A stretch of DNA of 7,446 nt from Thermoproteota archaeon (lineage in GTDB: Archaea; Thermoproteota; Thermoprotei; Thermoproteales; Thermocladiaceae), in NCBI GenBank assembly GCA_013153895.1, contig JAADDN010000056.1, forward strand, positions 1 to 7,446. Reading direction: 5' to 3'. Position numbers and translations under genes: made by a program. Below are positions 5,079 through 7,446 of the stretch, in pieces. The notes under the pieces are model-generated. The model saw only the letters and a list, made by a program, of their open reading frames with translations. It did no database searches and was not told the origin of the DNA. Every line of letters begins with the position of its first letter. Within the stretch, counting starts at the first letter, position 1.

Positions 5079-5915
5079 CTACATGCTTACCAGTACCACA
5101 GATAGAATAGATAAGCATAGTAGAACTATCTTCAATTTATTGAAATCTTTTAGAACAATCATAGAGTAGACTGTTGGTATTATAAATGCGAATCTAAGTA
5201 TGAGAGATGTTATAGAGATCTCACCAATAGCATAACATATGAGAGCAAGATAGGAGCCGATACAGCTACATGCTCCTGCACTTGCTCCAATAATAGAAAC
5301 ATTCTTATCAATCTTCTTATCTCGATAATATATTGATAATAGTATTAGTTCGAAGAGGTACATTAAAAATATGCAGAATGGATAATTTCCTAGTAATCCA
5401 ATTAATTTGAAAAATTTCACAAGCACCCCAAGGAAGCCCCAGGTGAAGAACGTTATGAGAGAGTATGCTAGACCAATCATATTTAAACCTTGTTTAGAAT
5501 TTTTAAAAGCTTCAGTTATAGATAACAATATTGTTAGTATTATTATCATTAGGCCAATGTATTGGTAAATATCTAATCTTTCTTTAAATATTGATATTCC
5601 AATTATTAGGGGTATTATGAAGTTTAAGCCAAGTATTATGTTTACTAAGCTTGGGCTTGACACTGCATTTGCACGATATAGTGATATTGCTCCGATAACG
5701 CTTAACGCTCCTAAGCTTGCTCCACATACTAGGTCTCCCATGTTTATATTTGTTTGTCTTAAGATAAATAATATGGATAATGATAATAATGTTGCTGTCA
5801 GGTTCAAAATTATTAGAAAGGTCCCCTCATTACCGTATCGTGATCCTATTATGTATAGTGTTCTAGATGTTCCAAAGAGGAGTAATGCTATTATTGCAAG
5901 ATAGATCCATCGCAC
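5079..5915 (-). CDS. EamA/DMT-superfamily ten-helix transporter, substrate unknown
   Basis: The 278 residues are almost wholly hydrophobic, with about ten transmembrane segments in two homologous halves, the usual size for EamA permeases. The end of the first half reads FIIPLIIGISIFKERLDIYQ (99-118), followed by GLMIIILTI, the typical Glu-x-hydrophobic-Gly pattern of EamA repeats. The second half repeats it as FIIPTVYSMIVLKDF (244-258) and LKIVLLCLSIL. This internal duplication is the best evidence. Likely substrates are small metabolites or amino acids, but none can be chosen. The start is GTG; the nearby ATG at 5908-5910 is out of frame. It runs convergent to isp2 with zero spacing and divergent from hemL, so no operon partner is visible. 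Composition is strongly AT-rich (about 23% GC in a 60-base sample), partly explained by Ile/Leu-rich membrane protein coding. Confidence 0.85.
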   Translation of the reverse strand: MRWIYLAIIALLLFGTSRTLYIIGSRYGNEGTFLIILNLTATLLSLSILFILRQTNINMGDLVCGASLGALSVIGAISLYRANAVSSPSLVNIILGLNFIIPLIIGISIFKERLDIYQYIGLMIIILTILLSITEAFKNSKQGLNMIGLAYSLITFFTWGFLGVLVKFFKLIGLLGNYPFCIFLMYLFELILLSIYYRDKKIDKNVSIIGASAGACSCIGSYLALICYAIGEISITSLILRFAFIIPTVYSMIVLKDFNKLKIVLLCLSILSVVLVSM

Positions 5916-5972
5916 TTTATCTATGTGTGAGAGATATGCTTAATTATTTCCTAGATATTACTAGTCTACCTC
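5916..5972. promoter_or_regulatory. Divergent eamA-family/hemL promoter region with one central AT box
   Basis: The 57-bp spacer holds one strong AT-rich element, TTAATTATTT at about 5940-5949. Its centre is roughly 29 bp from both the GTG of the transporter (5915) and the ATG of hemL (5973). Archaeal TATA boxes sit about 26 bp from initiation, so one shared box could drive two near-leaderless transcripts. I see no Shine-Dalgarno before either start. The direction-setting BRE cannot be assigned by eye. Confidence 0.5.
5923..5943 (+). other. Six-codon mini-ORF (MCERYA) duplicating the hemL start
   Basis: ATGTGTGAGAG followed by AGA-TAT-type codons gives Met-Cys-Glu-Arg-Tyr-Ala-stop. The first five residues are identical to those of HemL, whose ATG lies 50 bp downstream, and the Arg and Tyr codons differ only synonymously (AGA/AGG, TAT/TAC). 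The first 11 bases are identical to the hemL start. It could be a decayed duplication of the hemL 5' end or a leader peptide. If hemL is transcribed from the AT box at about 5944, the mini-ORF would lie upstream of the transcript and not be translated with it. Confidence 0.45.
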
Positions 5973-7280
5973 ATGTGTGAGAGGTACTGCGAGATCTTCA
6001 GGATATCGTCAAGATTGTACGAGGAGGCTCGAAAATTATTTCCAGGAGGAGTAAATAGTCCTGTGAGATTAATGAGACATCTCCCATATCCATTCTACGT
6101 TAAGGAGGCTTATGGTCCTTATCTGATTACTGTTGACGATGTCAAGCTTATTGATTACTGTATGGGTTTTGGACCTCTCATACTTGGTCATAGACCTAGA
6201 CCTGTGCTTGAGAAGGTACGTGAATATCTTGAGAGAGGGTGGATGTATGGTACTCCTACAGAGATAGAGATAGAGTATGCTAAGACGATAATGAGATACT
6301 TCCCAAGTATAGAAATGATGAGGATAGTAAATACTGGTACGGAAGCAACAATGAATGCTATTAGACTAGCAAGAGCATACACGAAGAGGAAATACATAGT
6401 GAAGTTTGATGGATGTTATCATGGTGCTCACGATCATGTTCTAGTTAAGGCGGGGAGTGGAGCAGCTACTTGGGGAGTACCTACTAGTGCTGGAGTGTTA
6501 GAGGAGGTTGCTCGATATACGATAGTTCTACCATTTAACGATATTGAGAGCGTTGAGAAGACTTTCAGAGAGCTTGGTAACGAGATTGCCTGTATAATAG
6601 TTGAGCCAATAATGGGCAACTATGGTCTAGTTCCAGGAGATCCAGAGTTCATTAAGACTCTGAGAGAAGTATGTGATAGGTATGGTTCCTTACTCATATT
6701 TGATGAAGTAATTACAGGTTTTAGAGTTGATATTGGAGGAGCACAGAAGATATATAATGTTAGACCTGACATAACTACTCTAGGCAAGATAGTTGGAGGT
6801 GGATTCCCAATAGGAATATTTGGTGGTAGGAGAGAAATTATGGAGCTTATTACACCTCTAGGTCCAGTATATAATGCTGGAACATTTAATGCTCATCCAA
6901 TATCTCTAGTAGCTGGTCTAGCAACAATTAGAGAGTTAGAGAAGGGTTATCCTTACGAGATTGCTAATAGAGCTTCTGAAGAGATTACGAAAGCTATTCA
7001 GGATGTTGCTACTGATTGTAAGATTCCTATCAAGGTTATTAGAGTAGCATCAATGTTTCAGATATATTTTACTGAGAGAGATATTAAGAATGCTGATGAT
7101 GTACGTTCAAGTAATGTCAAACTATATGAAAAGCTTCATAAGAAGTGTCTGCTTGAAGGTCTATATTTAACGCCAAGTCAGTATGAGGTTAATTTTACAT
7201 CTGCTGCTCATGATGATGAGGTTGTTCAGAAAACTATAGAGATTTTATGTAAATGTTTGAGAGAGATCTCTAGATCTTGA
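5973..7280 (+). CDS. hemL: Glutamate-1-semialdehyde 2,1-aminomutase (GSA-AM)
   Basis: This enzyme converts glutamate-1-semialdehyde to 5-aminolevulinate, the last step of the C5 route into heme, siroheme and other tetrapyrroles. It is a soluble PLP class-III aminotransferase. The order of motifs is complete: LFPGGVNSPVR (22-32), the entry signature of GSA-AM; NTGTEATMNAIRLAR (120-134) for cofactor phosphate binding; FDGCYHGAHD (145-154); DEVITGFR (244-251) with the PLP-ring Asp; Lys272 in TLGKIVGGGFPIG as the Schiff-base lysine; NAGTFNAHP (301-309); and a C-terminal TSAAHDDE segment. At 435 aa it has the standard length, with no truncation. The ATG at 5973 places the family motif at the normal distance. 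No other hem gene is in the window, so it appears monocistronic or first in its transcript. Its 3' end overlaps the convergent minus-strand gene by 11 bp. The b hemes of Isp1 are one likely use. Confidence 0.97.
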   Translation: MCERYCEIFRISSRLYEEARKLFPGGVNSPVRLMRHLPYPFYVKEAYGPYLITVDDVKLIDYCMGFGPLILGHRPRPVLEKVREYLERGWMYGTPTEIEIEYAKTIMRYFPSIEMMRIVNTGTEATMNAIRLARAYTKRKYIVKFDGCYHGAHDHVLVKAGSGAATWGVPTSAGVLEEVARYTIVLPFNDIESVEKTFRELGNEIACIIVEPIMGNYGLVPGDPEFIKTLREVCDRYGSLLIFDEVITGFRVDIGGAQKIYNVRPDITTLGKIVGGGFPIGIFGGRREIMELITPLGPVYNAGTFNAHPISLVAGLATIRELEKGYPYEIANRASEEITKAIQDVATDCKIPIKVIRVASMFQIYFTERDIKNADDVRSSNVKLYEKLHKKCLLEGLYLTPSQYEVNFTSAAHDDEVVQKTIEILCKCLREISRS

Positions 7281-7446
7281 ACTCAGATAACTCTATTGTA
7301 CATGTTTCACCAAACTTGCAGCTGGAGAGGTCGAAGGTCCTGTTAAACATCTGTTCGATAACTGCTGAGTAGAGTATCCCTATAGCACATGGTCTAACAT
7401 GTACCCTCTCTACAAAATCTGGACGCTTCTTTATTAGATCCTCTAT
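7270..7446 (-). CDS. C-terminal 58 residues of an unidentified protein, possibly V4R (4-vinyl reductase) domain
   Basis: A frame read on the minus strand is open from the window edge and stops with TAG at 7270-7272. The start lies outside the window. The fragment begins IEDLIKKRPDF and ends with a pattern of VRPCAIGILYSAVIEQMF, a short strand, then SSCKFGETCTIEL. This Cys-Gly-helix followed by a Cys-x3-Gly-x2-Cys-hydrophobic end resembles the C-terminus of V4R domains, which bind small hydrophobic ligands or metal through cysteines and occur in archaeal regulators. I recall that pattern from the family and cannot verify it. The cysteines are fragment residues 20, 43 and 49. If correct it may be a ligand-sensing protein; whether it relates to hemL, which it meets tail to tail with an 11-bp overlap, is unknown. 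Confidence 0.55.
   Translation of the reverse strand: MEDLIKKRPDFVERVHVRPCAIGILYSAVIEQMFNRTFDLSSCKFGETCTIELSEFKI

Noticed and set aside
5131..5150. TTCAATTTATTGAA followed by ATCTTTT as a hairpin terminator for isp2
   Set aside because: The stem is only five AT-rich pairs, unlikely to be stable at high temperature, lies inside the transporter coding sequence, and archaeal termination relies on T-runs rather than such hairpins.
5951..5965. CTAG-ATATTA-CTAG dyad upstream of hemL as an operator
   Set aside because: CTAG is self-palindromic and frequent in this window; the arms are too short to distinguish from chance.
1..7446. CRISPR arrays, insertion sequences, tRNA or rRNA genes
   Set aside because: No regularly spaced repeats, transposase-like frames or tRNA-like folds were seen; nearly all sequence is accounted for by coding regions.

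Overview
The window looks like a compact, AT-leaning stretch of a hyperthermophilic crenarchaeote (Thermoprotei, Desulfurococcales-like). The evidence is the AGA/AGG and ATA-rich codon use, several GTG starts, an archaeal TATA box about 26 bp from a start codon with no room for a leader, near-zero intergenic spacing, and a hydrogenase that resembles the membrane-bound group 1 enzymes of Crenarchaeota. The genus cannot be named from the sequence alone.

Positions 1-5078 are an Isp-type respiratory uptake [NiFe]-hydrogenase locus. In order it holds the C-terminal end of the large subunit (1-426, +), an unrecognised 63-residue protein translationally coupled to it (423-614, +), the hydrogenase maturation endopeptidase on the opposite strand (577-1143, -), a divergent promoter region (1144-1205), and a closely spaced plus-strand operon. 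That operon encodes an enlarged Tat-exported small subunit (1206-2906), a di-heme cytochrome b membrane subunit (Isp1, 2919-3743) and an HdrD-like iron-sulfur protein with a CCG domain (Isp2, 3747-5078). The inferred flow is H2 oxidation on the outer face, electrons through three Fe-S clusters of the small subunit to the hemes of Isp1, then to the cytoplasmic Fe-S/CCG protein Isp2 or to the quinone pool. The terminal acceptor (for example sulfur) is not visible here.

Positions 5079-5915 (-) encode a ten-helix EamA/DMT-type transporter with no visible link to the hydrogenase. It diverges across 57 bp from hemL (5973-7280, +), the glutamate-1-semialdehyde aminomutase of tetrapyrrole synthesis, which fits the heme demand of Isp1. 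The window ends in the C-terminal 58 residues of a minus-strand gene (7270-7446) with a V4R-like, cysteine-containing end.

The most interesting points are in the small subunit. It is about 200 residues longer than usual. A cysteine sits at the conserved medial-cluster proline position, predicting [4Fe-4S] instead of [3Fe-4S]. A Cys-x2-Cys-Pro-Arg replaces the usual His-x2-Cys-Pro-Arg of the distal cluster. Other points are the coupled 63-residue protein, the splitting of the L and S genes by an antisense maturation protease, and a six-codon mini-ORF (MCERYA) upstream of hemL that copies the first five residues of HemL. No RNA genes, CRISPR arrays or insertion sequences were seen, and no stretch over 300 bases lacks a gene.
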